Shown: piece by piece, positions 8,523 through 16,687 of the stretch
How the letters are laid out: each line of letters begins with the position of its first letter
Position numbering within the stretch: position 1 is the first letter of the stretch
DNA from: Brevundimonas sp.
GTDB lineage: Bacteria > Pseudomonadota > Alphaproteobacteria > Caulobacterales > Caulobacteraceae
NCBI GenBank assembly: GCA_031119155.1
Contig: JAVHYH010000023.1
Location: forward strand, 1 to 20,166
Length of the DNA stretch: 20,166 bases
Direction: 5' to 3'
Notes under the pieces: model-generated
Told to the model about the DNA's origin: nothing
The model's database searches: none
The model's input: the letters and a program-made list of their open reading frames with translations, nothing else
Program-made: the position numbers and the translations under genes

Positions 8523-9002
8523 CTACAGGATCGACAGGCCCGGAATGGAGATGACGCCGGACAGGATGGTGCAGCTCGGGTCGCCCGCCGTTACCGGGTC
8601 GAGCACGTTGTTGTTGAAGGTGATCTCCTTCGAGACATTGTCCCAGTCGACGATGATGGTGTCGTAACAGGGCTTGTTGGCGATGGTGTTGGCGCCGATC
8701 GTCAGCGCGATCTTGTCCGTGGCGCCGGGCACGGTGGCCAGGCTCCACGCCCCGTACGGCGCCACGACGAAGCACAGGAAGTCGCCGGCGTAGATATCGC
8801 GGAAGCTGATGGCGGCGCTGGTGGCGCCCATCGAGGCGACATCGACATCGACATCACAGTTCAGGGTGGCGGTCTGCTGGAGATCGACATTGCCGCTTCC
8901 CGACAGCGAACCGGAGCTGGGCGAGAAGGTCTGGGCGAAGGACGGCGCGGCCATCGAAAGGCTGGCGAGGGCGGCGGCGGTGAAGGCGAGTTTGCGGATC
9001 AT
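8523..9002 (-). CDS. Small secreted four-cysteine protein, PraB-like (alkane oxidation activator family)
   Basis: The 159-residue product has a clear Sec signal peptide (1-24, ending APSFAQ). The mature part starts TFSPSSGSLSGSGNVDLQQTATLNCDV, is rich in Ser, Thr, Asn and Asp, and looks all-beta. Cysteines at 49, 77, 112 and 144 could form two disulfides in the periplasm or outside the cell. The mature start and cysteine spacing recall the PraB family of small secreted proteins known in Pseudomonas. I place it there by pattern memory only. A GGGAGG site sits 6 nt before the ATG. The upstream region has a TTGACT (9070-9075, minus strand) about 17 nt from CCCTAT, a possible promoter. The gene is followed by a terminator and then a receptor-like gene. 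An uncharacterised secreted protein is the safe alternative. Confidence 0.6.
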   Translation of the reverse strand: MIRKLAFTAAALASLSMAAPSFAQTFSPSSGSLSGSGNVDLQQTATLNCDVDVDVASMGATSAAISFRDIYAGDFLCFVVAPYGAWSLATVPGATDKIALTIGANTIANKPCYDTIIVDWDNVSKEITFNNNVLDPVTAGDPSCTILSGVISIPGLSIL

Positions 9003-9044
9003 GATAATCCTCCCGTTTTACGTGAGCTCCCTCGTGGAGCACCC

Positions 9045-9075
9045 CTATAGGGTTGCAAACAGAACCTCGAGTCAA
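9045..9075 (-). promoter_or_regulatory. Candidate promoter of the PraB-like gene
   Basis: On the minus strand TTGACT (9070-9075) is followed after 17 nt by CCCTAT (9047-9052), within the longer CCCTATAG ending at 9045. It lies about 45 nt before the ATG, with an AT-rich upstream stretch (9076-9115). A short 5-bp hairpin (9026-9040) would fall in the leader. The -35 match is good and the -10 match is weak. Confidence 0.35.
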
Positions 9076-9119
9076 TACAATTAATTCTTTTATTTCAACA
9101 TACTAAAGAGCAACCCAAC

Positions 9120-9149
9120 AACCCGCATCCGGCGTACCGGGCGCGGGCT
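9120..9149 (-). terminator. Probable hairpin terminator of the large TBDR gene
   Basis: AACCCGC (9120-9126) and GCGGGCT (9143-9149) pair, with a further inner CCGG/CCGG stem closing a TACG loop after a 2-nt mismatch. It lies 41 nt past the TBDR stop. On the minus strand a T-rich but interrupted stretch follows (TGTTGGGTTGCTCTTT). Its position fits a terminator; the T tract is imperfect. Confidence 0.4.
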
Positions 9150-9190
9150 GCCATCCTGATCCGGACCACTGCCCGGACCTTGGTCTCGGG

Positions 9191-12190
9191 TCAGAACTTT
9201 CGACTGACCCGCACGGCGATCAGGCGGGGATCGAGGGTGAAGACGTTCGTCGTCAGCCCCGTGTCGTCGCTGTTGGTGAAGGCGTCCGTGATCGGCGTGT
9301 CGTCGAACACGTTCTTGACGTAGGCCTCGATCGTGATCCCGTCGGCATGCGCCAGCGCCACCGAAAGGTTGACGTTGTCCCAGCCCTTCAGGCGATCATA
9401 TTCGGTGTTGTAGACGCGCGCCCAGCTGTCGCCCTGACGGTAGTAGTCCCCGCGCAGCGTCAGGTCCCAAGCGTCGAGGGCGAAGGTGTACTGAACCCCC
9501 AGATTCAGCGTCCAGTCCGGCGCGTTCGGTAGTTGGTTCCCGCTCAGGTCGGCGTCAAAGCCACGACCGCCGTTGGGGGCCTCCAGCAGCGGATTATAGC
9601 TGAACCCGTACAGGGTGTAGAACGGGATGGTCGACGGGAACGACGGATCGAAGGTGCCGAACCGGCTCGACCCCGCGCACAGGGCGCTGAGCGCCAACTG
9701 GGTCTGGTCCGTCGGCGTCATGTAGCGGCTCAGGATCGCCTCCACATAACGCGTCGGCGCGATGCAGTTCGACGGCACCTGGATCCACGGCCGCAGGACC
9801 GTCCACTCCTCATTGCCCTGCGTCCGGTTCATCACATCGATCGACTTCTCGCCGTCCCCGATCCGGCTGTTCAGCCAGCCCAGGGTTCCGTCGAATTGCA
9901 GCCCCTCGACAGGGCGCCACATCGCCTCGATCTCCACGCCCCAGAGACGGGCGTCGAAATTCTCGTTCAGGGAAATCCGGTCGACGATCTGCGAGACCTG
10001 ATAGTCCGCATAGTCATAAAAGAAGGCGGTGGTGTTCAGCCGCAGCGTGCCGTCGAGCAGGGTGTTCTTGGTCCCGATCTCGAAAGCCGTCACATATTCC
10101 GGCTCGAAGGTGCCGGCCAGCGGCTGGTACTGCACCACCGTCGGATTGATATCCATGCGCGGCGGATTGGTGCCCCCGCCCTTGTAGCCGCGTGACAGCG
10201 AAGCATAGATCAGGGTGTCGTTGGTGAAGCTCAGCTCCGGCGACCAGTCCAGCACCAGCCGGCCGGTGACCGCGTCCCACTCCTGCTCCACATCCGGCAG
10301 CGCCGGGTAGTCGCGCCGCGAATAGCCGCCCGAGGAAGAGCCCGGCGTCCCGTTCAGCTCGGCGCCCATCAGCAACTGGCTGGGATAGGGCGTCGTCACC
10401 TTGCGATCGACGGTGTAGCGCAGGCCTGCCGTCAGCCGCAGGTCGGGCGATAGGTCCCAGTAGCCCTCGCCGAACACGGCCCAGGAGCGGGTGTGCACGG
10501 CATTCTTGCTGCGGAAATAGTTGTGTCCGTCCTCGCCCAGCTGATCCAGCGGCGCCGGATCGACATAGACGCACTCGCGGGCGACCGTGTCGTCGCAGAC
10601 GATCGGACGCAGGCCCGTGTTGGCGCTGGTGAGGTCCTGATTGTACCAGTACTGGGCGATCAGGGTGAAGACGTTGTTGAAGACGAAGTAGTCGTCCTGC
10701 GATTTGAAATCGAGATAGTTGGCCCCGACACTGAAGTTGAAGCCGCCGTCCAGCGCCGACTGCAGCCGGAACTCCTGATACCACTGCCTGTTGTCCGACC
10801 GGCTCAGATCGACCGACAGCAGCCTGTCCGAGGCGCCCAGTTGCGGATCGGTGAAGATCCCGCCCGGCGAGATCGGCGACGAGATCGGCTGCCGCGCCGT
10901 GTTGAACAGGTTGGACGAGTTCACGAAGATCGGGTTGGAGACGTACCGGGCATAGTCTTGCGACGCGTAGTAGTCGTCCTTGGCCCAGGCGGTCTGTGAA
11001 TGCAGGGTCAGGGTGTCGCTGACGTCGAACGACAGGTTCACCTGCACCACGTCGTTGGTGGCGCGGAACACCGGATCATAGCTGGTGGCGATCTCGCGCA
11101 GGTCGCGCGACTGGGTCACGCCTTCATAGGGATCGATGCCCAGCGGGATCGGATAGACCCGGACCCGCGGGTTGGTCGCGGAGTTCCAGCCCAGCCCGAT
11201 GTTCGAACTGGCGAAGCGGATATAGGCCAGCGAGCCGCCGTTGGGCGCGCCATAGGCGGCGTCGTCATACAGCGACCCCGGCTGGCACCCCTGGCTGAGC
11301 TGGTTGCGGATCAGCCCCGCGGGCACGGCGATGCCGCCGATGCTGGTCGGCCCCGGATCGGTGGTGCACAGCTGCTTGCCCGTCCGCGAGCGGCCGTCCT
11401 CTTCCTCGAAATGCTCCCAGATCAGGTTGGCGCGGAAGCGGTCCGAGGGGTTCCAGGCGGCCGAGAACCGCGTCGACCACAGGTCCCGGTCATTGACCTG
11501 CGTGTCCTTGAAGCTGTTGTGGTCGAAGCCGTCGCGTTGGGTGAACGCCCCCGCCGCCCGGATGGCGAAGGTGTCGCCGAGCGGGAGGTTGATCATGGCC
11601 TGGCCCCGGATCGAGCCGAAATTGCCTGCCTCCCCCAAGAGATAGCCTTCGTAGTCATTCACCGGCAGTTCGGGGAACATGTTGACCACGCCGCCGGTCG
11701 CGTTGCGGCCGTACAGGGTGCCCTGCGGCCCGCGCAGCACCTCGACCCGGTCAACGTCCAGGTACTCCTGTTCGAACAAACGGTTGCGGATCAGCGGCGT
11801 GTTGTTGAAGCTGATGGCGACCGCCGGATCGCTGGACGCCGAAACGGCCTTGGTCCCGACCCCGCGGATCGAGAAATTATACATGCTGAAGTTGGACTTC
11901 GAGAAACTGACGTTAGGCACGGCCCGGAGCAGTTCGGAGCCGCCCTCGATGCGCAGCGCCTCCAGCGTTTCCGACGACAGGGCCGTCACCGCGATCGGCA
12001 CATCCTGGATCGACTGTTCGCGCTTCTGGGCCGTCACGATGACGTCTTCGATGACCGTGGCGGTTGCATCGTCCTGCTCCCGGGCAGGCGGCTCGGTGGA
12101 CTGGGCGAAGGCCGGAGCCGCCCCCAGCACAAGAGCGGTGACCGATACGGTCAGAGCCAGGCGCGCGCGAATACAGGCCGATGAAGCCAT
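9191..12190 (-). CDS. TonB-dependent receptor (sphingomonad/xenobiotic-type), probable importer of a hydrophobic compound
   Basis: This is an outer-membrane receptor of 999 residues. The ATG at 12190 has a GGGAGG site 6 nt upstream and gives a proper signal peptide (1-30, ending APAFAQ). A start at 12337 would add 49 residues of unlikely leader and cover operator sites. The TonB box and plug start are VIEDVIVTAQKREQSIQDVPIAVTALS (about 46-72). The plug includes FSIRGVG (107-112) and VEVLRGPQGTLYGRNATGGVVNM (149-171). The barrel ends with AVRVSRKF. Receptors with the VTAQKREQSIQDVPIAV signature often accompany aromatic, steroid or terpenoid catabolic genes. The gene is divergent from a KstD-like flavoprotein gene, with shared ACAT-NN-ATGT sites between them. 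The family is certain; the ligand is unknown. Confidence 0.92.
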   Translation of the reverse strand: MASSACIRARLALTVSVTALVLGAAPAFAQSTEPPAREQDDATATVIEDVIVTAQKREQSIQDVPIAVTALSSETLEALRIEGGSELLRAVPNVSFSKSNFSMYNFSIRGVGTKAVSASSDPAVAISFNNTPLIRNRLFEQEYLDVDRVEVLRGPQGTLYGRNATGGVVNMFPELPVNDYEGYLLGEAGNFGSIRGQAMINLPLGDTFAIRAAGAFTQRDGFDHNSFKDTQVNDRDLWSTRFSAAWNPSDRFRANLIWEHFEEEDGRSRTGKQLCTTDPGPTSIGGIAVPAGLIRNQLSQGCQPGSLYDDAAYGAPNGGSLAYIRFASSNIGLGWNSATNPRVRVYPIPLGIDPYEGVTQSRDLREIATSYDPVFRATNDVVQVNLSFDVSDTLTLHSQTAWAKDDYYASQDYARYVSNPIFVNSSNLFNTARQPISSPISPGGIFTDPQLGASDRLLSVDLSRSDNRQWYQEFRLQSALDGGFNFSVGANYLDFKSQDDYFVFNNVFTLIAQYWYNQDLTSANTGLRPIVCDDTVARECVYVDPAPLDQLGEDGHNYFRSKNAVHTRSWAVFGEGYWDLSPDLRLTAGLRYTVDRKVTTPYPSQLLMGAELNGTPGSSSGGYSRRDYPALPDVEQEWDAVTGRLVLDWSPELSFTNDTLIYASLSRGYKGGGTNPPRMDINPTVVQYQPLAGTFEPEYVTAFEIGTKNTLLDGTLRLNTTAFFYDYADYQVSQIVDRISLNENFDARLWGVEIEAMWRPVEGLQFDGTLGWLNSRIGDGEKSIDVMNRTQGNEEWTVLRPWIQVPSNCIAPTRYVEAILSRYMTPTDQTQLALSALCAGSSRFGTFDPSFPSTIPFYTLYGFSYNPLLEAPNGGRGFDADLSGNQLPNAPDWTLNLGVQYTFALDAWDLTLRGDYYRQGDSWARVYNTEYDRLKGWDNVNLSVALAHADGITIEAYVKNVFDDTPITDAFTNSDDTGLTTNVFTLDPRLIAVRVSRKF

Positions 12191-12314
12191 GAAGTCCCTC
12201 CCGAAGCACGCCGTTCCCCAACGGCGATGGTGTCGTTTCCTCCCACCTGATGTTTTGCTGCTCGGCGCGGCGGGACCACCGGCAGTTGCAGCCAACTTCG
12301 CACTACTGACCAAC

Positions 12315-12383
12315 ATGTCAATACCTATTGACATCAATGTTGACTGGCCAGACGGCCGCGCTCACTATTTACATTGATGTTAA
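12315..12383. promoter_or_regulatory. Predicted TetR operators in the TBDR / flavoprotein divergent promoter region
   Basis: Three overlapping or neighbouring inverted repeats are visible. ATGTCAATA-CC-TATTGACAT (12315-12334) is a perfect 20-bp palindrome. TTGACAT-CA-ATGTTGA (12328-12343) shares its left arm with the previous repeat. TTTACAT-TG-ATGTTAA (12368-12383) lies 36 nt before the flavoprotein ATG. The common core ACAT-NN-ATGT also occurs twice before the TetR and coq4-like genes (17941-17969). The TetR protein encoded at 17963 is the likely binder. The remainder of the 12191-12419 gap holds only the two ribosome binding sites. Confidence 0.7.
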
Positions 12384-12419
12384 CTCAGATGAAGCTGAGC
12401 CGCTCCAGAGGACTGTCCC

Positions 12420-14096
12420 ATGCGCTATGACGCCATCATCGTCGGTGGAGGCCTCGCCGGTCTGGTGGCGGCCGATGAACTGACTGCCGCCGGACGACGC
12501 ATCGCCCTGATCGATCAGGAAGGGCCCGCCAATCTGGGCGGACAGGCCTGGTGGTCCTTCGGCGGCCTGTTCCTCGTCGACAGCCCGGAGCAGCGGCGGC
12601 TGGGCGTGCGCGACTCGCTCGACCTCGCCTGGTCTGACTGGCGCGGCAGCGCCGGCTGGGACCGGCTGGATGGTCCCCTGCCCGAGGACGACTGGGCCGC
12701 TCGCTGGGGCCGGGCCTATGTCGAGTTCGCCGCCGGCGAGAAGCGCGACTGGCTGCGCAGCCACGGCATCCGCCTGACGCCCATGGTCGGCTGGGCCGAG
12801 CGCGGCGACGGTCGGGCGGACGGCCACGGCAACTCCGTGCCCCGCTTCCATGTCGCCTGGGGCACAGGCACCGGTGTGGCAGGCCCGCTGGCCGAGCGGG
12901 CGCGGGAGGCGACAGCCAGGGGTCTGCTGACCTTCCACCACCGCTGCCGGGTCGATGATCTGATCGTCGAGGCCGGGCGGGTCACAGGCGTCTCCGGCGT
13001 CCGTCTGGCCGACGACGACGCCCCGCGCGGCGCCCCGACCAACCGCACGGAAACCGGCGCCTTCTCCCTGTCGGCGGACGCGGTCCTGCTGGCCACCGGC
13101 GGCATCGGCGGCGACCACGAGCGGGTGCGCCGCTTCTGGCCCGCCCGTCTCGGCCGGCCGCCGCGCGAGATGATCACCGGCGTCCCCGCCTATGTCGACG
13201 GCCGGATGCTGGACATCGCGGACGCCGCCGGCGCCCGCCTCGTGAACCGTGATCGCATGTGGCACTACGTCGAGGGGGTGCGGAACTGGGATCCCATCTG
13301 GCCGCGCCACGCCATCCGCATCCTGCCCGGGCCTTCGTCGATCTGGCTGGACGCGCTGGGCCGCCGCCTCCCCGCCCCCGCCCTGCCTGGCTACGACACC
13401 ATCTCGACCCTGCGCCACCTGCGCACGACGCCGGATCTCGCGGAACACGACCACTCGTGGTTCATCCTCACGCAGAAGATCATCGAGAAGGAGTTCGCCC
13501 TCTCGGGCTCCGAGCAGAACGGCGACATCACCTCCGGCAGCTGGCTCAAGGTTCTGCAGACGCGTCTGGGCAAGGGCGCCTCGCCCGAGGTCGAGGCCTT
13601 CAAACGCCACGGCGCGGACTTCGTCGTCGCCGACGATCTGGAGACGCTGGTCGGCCGGATGAACGCCCTGACCGACACGCCCCTGCTCGACCCGGCCCAC
13701 ATCCGCGGCCAGATCGAAGCGCGTGACGCCCAGTTCGCCAATCCCTTCGCCAAGGATGTGCAGGTTCAGGGCATCCACAACGCCCGCCGCTACACCGGCG
13801 ACCGGCTGGCCCGGGTGGCGAAGCCGCACCGCATCCTCGACCCCGCCGCCGGCCCGCTGATCGGGGTCAAGCTGCATGTCCTGACCCGCAAGAGCCTGGG
13901 CGGATTGCAGACCAACCTTGACAGTCAGGTGCTGCGCCCCGACGGATCAACGTTCCCCGGACTATACGCCGCAGGCGAAGCCGCTGGCTTCGGCGGTGGC
14001 GGGGTTCATGGCTACAACGCCCTGGAGGGGACCTTCCTCGGCGGCTGCATCTTCTCCGGTCGCGCCGCGGGGCGGGCCATGGCTGGAAACACCTAG
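12420..14096 (+). CDS. FAD-binding dehydrogenase, FAD_binding_2 / COG3573 type (KstD-like)
   Basis: The 558-residue flavoprotein is predicted to oxidise or reduce an organic substrate in the cytoplasm. The N-terminal dinucleotide-binding motif GGGLAG is at 9-14. ADAVLLATGGIGGDHERV, in the middle, is the second FAD contact typical of this superfamily. The C-terminus has LYAAGEAAGFGGGGVHGYNALEGTFLGGCIFSGR (515-548), the FAD-closing segment of the succinate/fumarate/3-ketosteroid dehydrogenase superfamily. The closest group I recognise is COG3573, whose reaction is not settled; KstD (3-ketosteroid delta-1-dehydrogenase) is a relative. An AGAGGA site precedes the ATG by 7 nt. Its stop codon overlaps the ribosome binding site of the BASS transporter gene that starts 11 nt later, so the two are co-transcribed. 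Specific substrate unknown. Confidence 0.85.
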   Translation: MRYDAIIVGGGLAGLVAADELTAAGRRIALIDQEGPANLGGQAWWSFGGLFLVDSPEQRRLGVRDSLDLAWSDWRGSAGWDRLDGPLPEDDWAARWGRAYVEFAAGEKRDWLRSHGIRLTPMVGWAERGDGRADGHGNSVPRFHVAWGTGTGVAGPLAERAREATARGLLTFHHRCRVDDLIVEAGRVTGVSGVRLADDDAPRGAPTNRTETGAFSLSADAVLLATGGIGGDHERVRRFWPARLGRPPREMITGVPAYVDGRMLDIADAAGARLVNRDRMWHYVEGVRNWDPIWPRHAIRILPGPSSIWLDALGRRLPAPALPGYDTISTLRHLRTTPDLAEHDHSWFILTQKIIEKEFALSGSEQNGDITSGSWLKVLQTRLGKGASPEVEAFKRHGADFVVADDLETLVGRMNALTDTPLLDPAHIRGQIEARDAQFANPFAKDVQVQGIHNARRYTGDRLARVAKPHRILDPAAGPLIGVKLHVLTRKSLGGLQTNLDSQVLRPDGSTFPGLYAAGEAAGFGGGGVHGYNALEGTFLGGCIFSGRAAGRAMAGNT

Positions 14097-14107
14097 AGGT
14101 CATCGCA

Positions 14108-14956
14108 ATGGAATTCGCCGCTGTCGCCCTGCCGCTCGCCCTGGGCGTCATCATGTTCGGCTTGGGGCTGGACCTGACCCCCGCCGACTTCGCCCGCGTA
14201 GCCAAGAACCCGAAGGCCGCAGGGGTGGCGCTGGCCTGCCAGCTGATCCTGCTGCCCGCCGTCTGCTTCGGCCTGGTGCTGCTGTTCCGCCTGCCGCCGA
14301 TGCTGGCCGTAGGGATGCTGCTGCTGGCCGCCTCGCCGGGCGGCACCACCGCCAATCTCTACAGCCACCTGTTCCGGGGCGACGTGGCGCTGAACATCTC
14401 CCTGACCGCGATCAACTCGGTCATCGCCGTGGTCACCCTGCCGGTCATCACCAACCTGGCCATCGCCTGGTTCCAGCCCGCCGACCTGACGCTGGGCCTG
14501 CAGTTCCGCAAGGCGCTGGAGGTGTTCGTCATCGTGCTGGCCCCGGTGGGTCTGGGCATGCTGGTCCGTGGCCTCAAGCCCGCCTTCGCCAAGGCCATGG
14601 ACAAGCCGGTGCGTATCGCCTCGGTCGTCATCCTCGCCGTGGTCATCGTCGGCGCCGTGGCCAGCAGCTTCGACCTGCTGACCTCCAACCTGCTGCTGCT
14701 GGGCAGCATCACCACCGCCTTCTGCCTGATCAGCCTGACGCTGGGCTTCATCGTCCCGCGCCTGCTGAAGATCGAGCGCCCGCAGGCCATCGCCAGCGCC
14801 TTCGAGGTCGGCATCCACAACGCCACCCTCGCCATCGTCGTCGCGCAGGGCGTTCTGCAGCAGCCGGAAATGTCCCTGCCCGCCGCCATCTACGGCGTGC
14901 TGATGTTCCCGATCGCGGCCCTGTTCGGCTTCATCGTCACCCGCCGGACCGCCTGA
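14108..14956 (+). CDS. Bile acid:sodium symporter family (BASS) transporter
   Basis: This 282-residue inner-membrane protein has about nine hydrophobic segments and probably imports an organic anion with sodium. The two family crossing motifs are present: SPGGTTANLYSHL (76-88) and FEVGIHNATLA (232-242). Glu233 matches the conserved sodium-binding Glu of ASBT-type proteins. The Gln of the classic EVGMQN motif is His here, which I believe also occurs in one bacterial subgroup. The ATG follows AGAGGT, which overlaps the stop of the flavoprotein gene, so expression is coupled. Family substrates include bile acids, pantoate and other carboxylates. With a KstD-like enzyme and an acyl-CoA ligase nearby, a steroid- or terpenoid-like carboxylate is a reasonable guess. 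The gene ends 4 nt from the convergent acyl-CoA ligase gene. Confidence 0.9.
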   Translation: MEFAAVALPLALGVIMFGLGLDLTPADFARVAKNPKAAGVALACQLILLPAVCFGLVLLFRLPPMLAVGMLLLAASPGGTTANLYSHLFRGDVALNISLTAINSVIAVVTLPVITNLAIAWFQPADLTLGLQFRKALEVFVIVLAPVGLGMLVRGLKPAFAKAMDKPVRIASVVILAVVIVGAVASSFDLLTSNLLLLGSITTAFCLISLTLGFIVPRLLKIERPQAIASAFEVGIHNATLAIVVAQGVLQQPEMSLPAAIYGVLMFPIAALFGFIVTRRTA

Positions 14957-14960
14957 CGGA

Positions 14961-16661
14961 TCAGGTCAGTTCCCGCCGCAGCAGCTTGCCGACGGCGCTG
15001 CGCGGCAGGGGCTCGGCGCGGAACTCGACCAGCCTGGGGACCTTGTAGCCCGTCATCCGCTCGCGACAGTGGGCGATCAACAGGGCGGCGGTCAGGTCAT
15101 CCGAACGTGGCACAACCACGATCTTGATCCGCTCGCCCTGTACCGGGTCAGGCACGCCCAGCGCCGCGACCTCGGCCACCAGCGGATGCGATGCAACCAC
15201 GTCCTCGATCTCGCTCGGATAGACGTTGAACCCGGACACCAGGATCATGTCCTTGATCCGATCGACCAGCCTCACCCGACCGTCCGCCAGCATCACCCCG
15301 ACGTCACCGGTGCCCAGCCAGCCGTCCGGCGACAGCACCTTCGCCGTCTCCTCCGGCCGGTTCCAGTAGCCGCGCATCACCTGCGGGCCGCGCACGCACA
15401 GCTCGCCGGCCTCATCGATGCCGCACCAGCTTCCATCCTCCCGCCGCATCCTCACCTCGGTGGAGGGCATGGGGCGGCCGACGGTCCCGTCGAATCCCAT
15501 GCTGTCCGGATGGTCCAGATCCACATGGCCGACGCAGACGATGGGCGCGCATTCGGTCAGCCCATAGCCCTCCACCAGCGGCGCCCCGGTCATCGCCTGC
15601 CAGGCCTCGGCCACCGCCCTCTGCGTCGGCATCCCGCCCGCGATGGTCAGCTTCAACTCCGAGAAGTCCCGCTTGCGGAAGGCCGGGTCCGCCAGCAGCC
15701 CGGCGAACAGGGTGTTCAGCCCCGCCATGCCCGCAAACCGCTCGCGCTTCAGCACCCAGTTCACCCGCTTCGTATCGCGCGGATTGGCGATCAGCACATT
15801 GCGTCCGCCGACCCCGGTGAACATCAGCAGGTTCGCCGTCAGGGAGAAGATATGATAGAGCGGCAGCAGGGTGACGTTGCCGACGACCTGCGTGTTCGGG
15901 ATCTGTCGCATCACCCAGGCGCGCCCCTGCAGCACATTGGCCACGACGTTGCGATGGGTCAGCATCGCCCCCTTCGCGACGCCGGACGTGCCTCCCGTAT
16001 ATTGCAGGAAGGCGAGGTCTTCGGGGCTCCGCTCCACCGGCGTAAGGCGCTGTTTCCGCCCCGCCTTCAGCGCGGCTCGCCAGCGCCCGGTCCACACCGG
16101 CAATGGGGCCGTCTTACCGCCCCGCCCGATGGCGTTGACAAGCGGTCGCTTCGGCCAAGGCATCATGTCGCCCAGTCCGGTCAGCAGCACCCGGCACACC
16201 GCCGTGCCCTCCAGACCCTCGGCCAGCACGCCCGCGAACAGCTCGGCGACCACCAGCACCTCGGCGCCGCTGTCGCTCAGTTGATGGCGCAGCTCGGACG
16301 GGGTGTAGAGCGGGTTCACATTGACCACGACGCCGCCCGCGAACAGCACGCCGAACAGGACGACCGGATACTGCAGGCAGTTGGGCATCATCAGCGCCAC
16401 CCGGTCGCCGGGCTGGATCCCGATCGACTGCAGCCAGCCGGCGAACGCCTTCGCCTCCGCCAGCGCCTGCCCGTAGGTCAGCCCGCTGCCCAGGCTGACG
16501 AAGCCGATCCGGTCGGCGAACCGCCGTGCATCCGCCTCGAACAGGGCGTCGATCCCGGACCAGCGCGCCAGTTCGTCATCGATATGCGTCGGCACGTCCG
16601 GCCGATAGCCGTCGGTCCAGAACCGGCGCGCCCACAGGGCGTCCGCCGCGGTCTGCGACAC
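14961..16661 (-). CDS. AMP-forming acyl-CoA ligase (long-chain fatty-acid-CoA ligase family, FadD-like)
   Basis: It activates a carboxylic acid to its CoA thioester through an acyl-adenylate in the cytoplasm. The start is uncertain. GTG at 16661 has a GAGGGGG site 8 nt upstream and gives 566 residues. GTG at 16721 has no visible site and would overlap the DUF2147 gene by 34 nt. Numbered from 16661, the P-loop YTGGTSGVAKG is at 221-231, GYGLTE at 365-370, DRIKDMILVSGFNVYPSEIED follows in the C-terminal hinge region, and the catalytic Lys is 559 in GKLLRREL. All catalytic motifs look intact. It is the last gene of the coq4-like / DUF2147 / ligase operon and is convergent with the BASS gene. The acid could be a fatty acid or a steroid or terpenoid side chain; the sequence alone does not decide. 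Confidence 0.9.
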   Translation of the reverse strand: MSQTAADALWARRFWTDGYRPDVPTHIDDELARWSGIDALFEADARRFADRIGFVSLGSGLTYGQALAEAKAFAGWLQSIGIQPGDRVALMMPNCLQYPVVLFGVLFAGGVVVNVNPLYTPSELRHQLSDSGAEVLVVAELFAGVLAEGLEGTAVCRVLLTGLGDMMPWPKRPLVNAIGRGGKTAPLPVWTGRWRAALKAGRKQRLTPVERSPEDLAFLQYTGGTSGVAKGAMLTHRNVVANVLQGRAWVMRQIPNTQVVGNVTLLPLYHIFSLTANLLMFTGVGGRNVLIANPRDTKRVNWVLKRERFAGMAGLNTLFAGLLADPAFRKRDFSELKLTIAGGMPTQRAVAEAWQAMTGAPLVEGYGLTECAPIVCVGHVDLDHPDSMGFDGTVGRPMPSTEVRMRREDGSWCGIDEAGELCVRGPQVMRGYWNRPEETAKVLSPDGWLGTGDVGVMLADGRVRLVDRIKDMILVSGFNVYPSEIEDVVASHPLVAEVAALGVPDPVQGERIKIVVVPRSDDLTAALLIAHCRERMTGYKVPRLVEFRAEPLPRSAVGKLLRRELT

Positions 16662-16687
16662 GCCGAAATCCCCCTCGCTGGCCACCT

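Noticed and set aside
9026..9040. Small hairpin GCTCC-N5-GGAGC in the leader of the PraB-like gene, considered as a riboswitch
   Set aside because: It is only 5 bp, with no conserved riboswitch core and no alternative pairing with the ribosome binding site that I could see.
12191..12337. N-terminal extension of the large TBDR
   Set aside because: It lacks signal-peptide character and overlaps the predicted operators. ATG at 12190 has a GGGAGG site and a standard signal peptide.
12369..13877. A 502-codon open frame on the minus strand opposite the flavoprotein gene
   Set aside because: The plus strand encodes a well-conserved FAD-binding protein. The minus product has no family motif and would start inside that gene.
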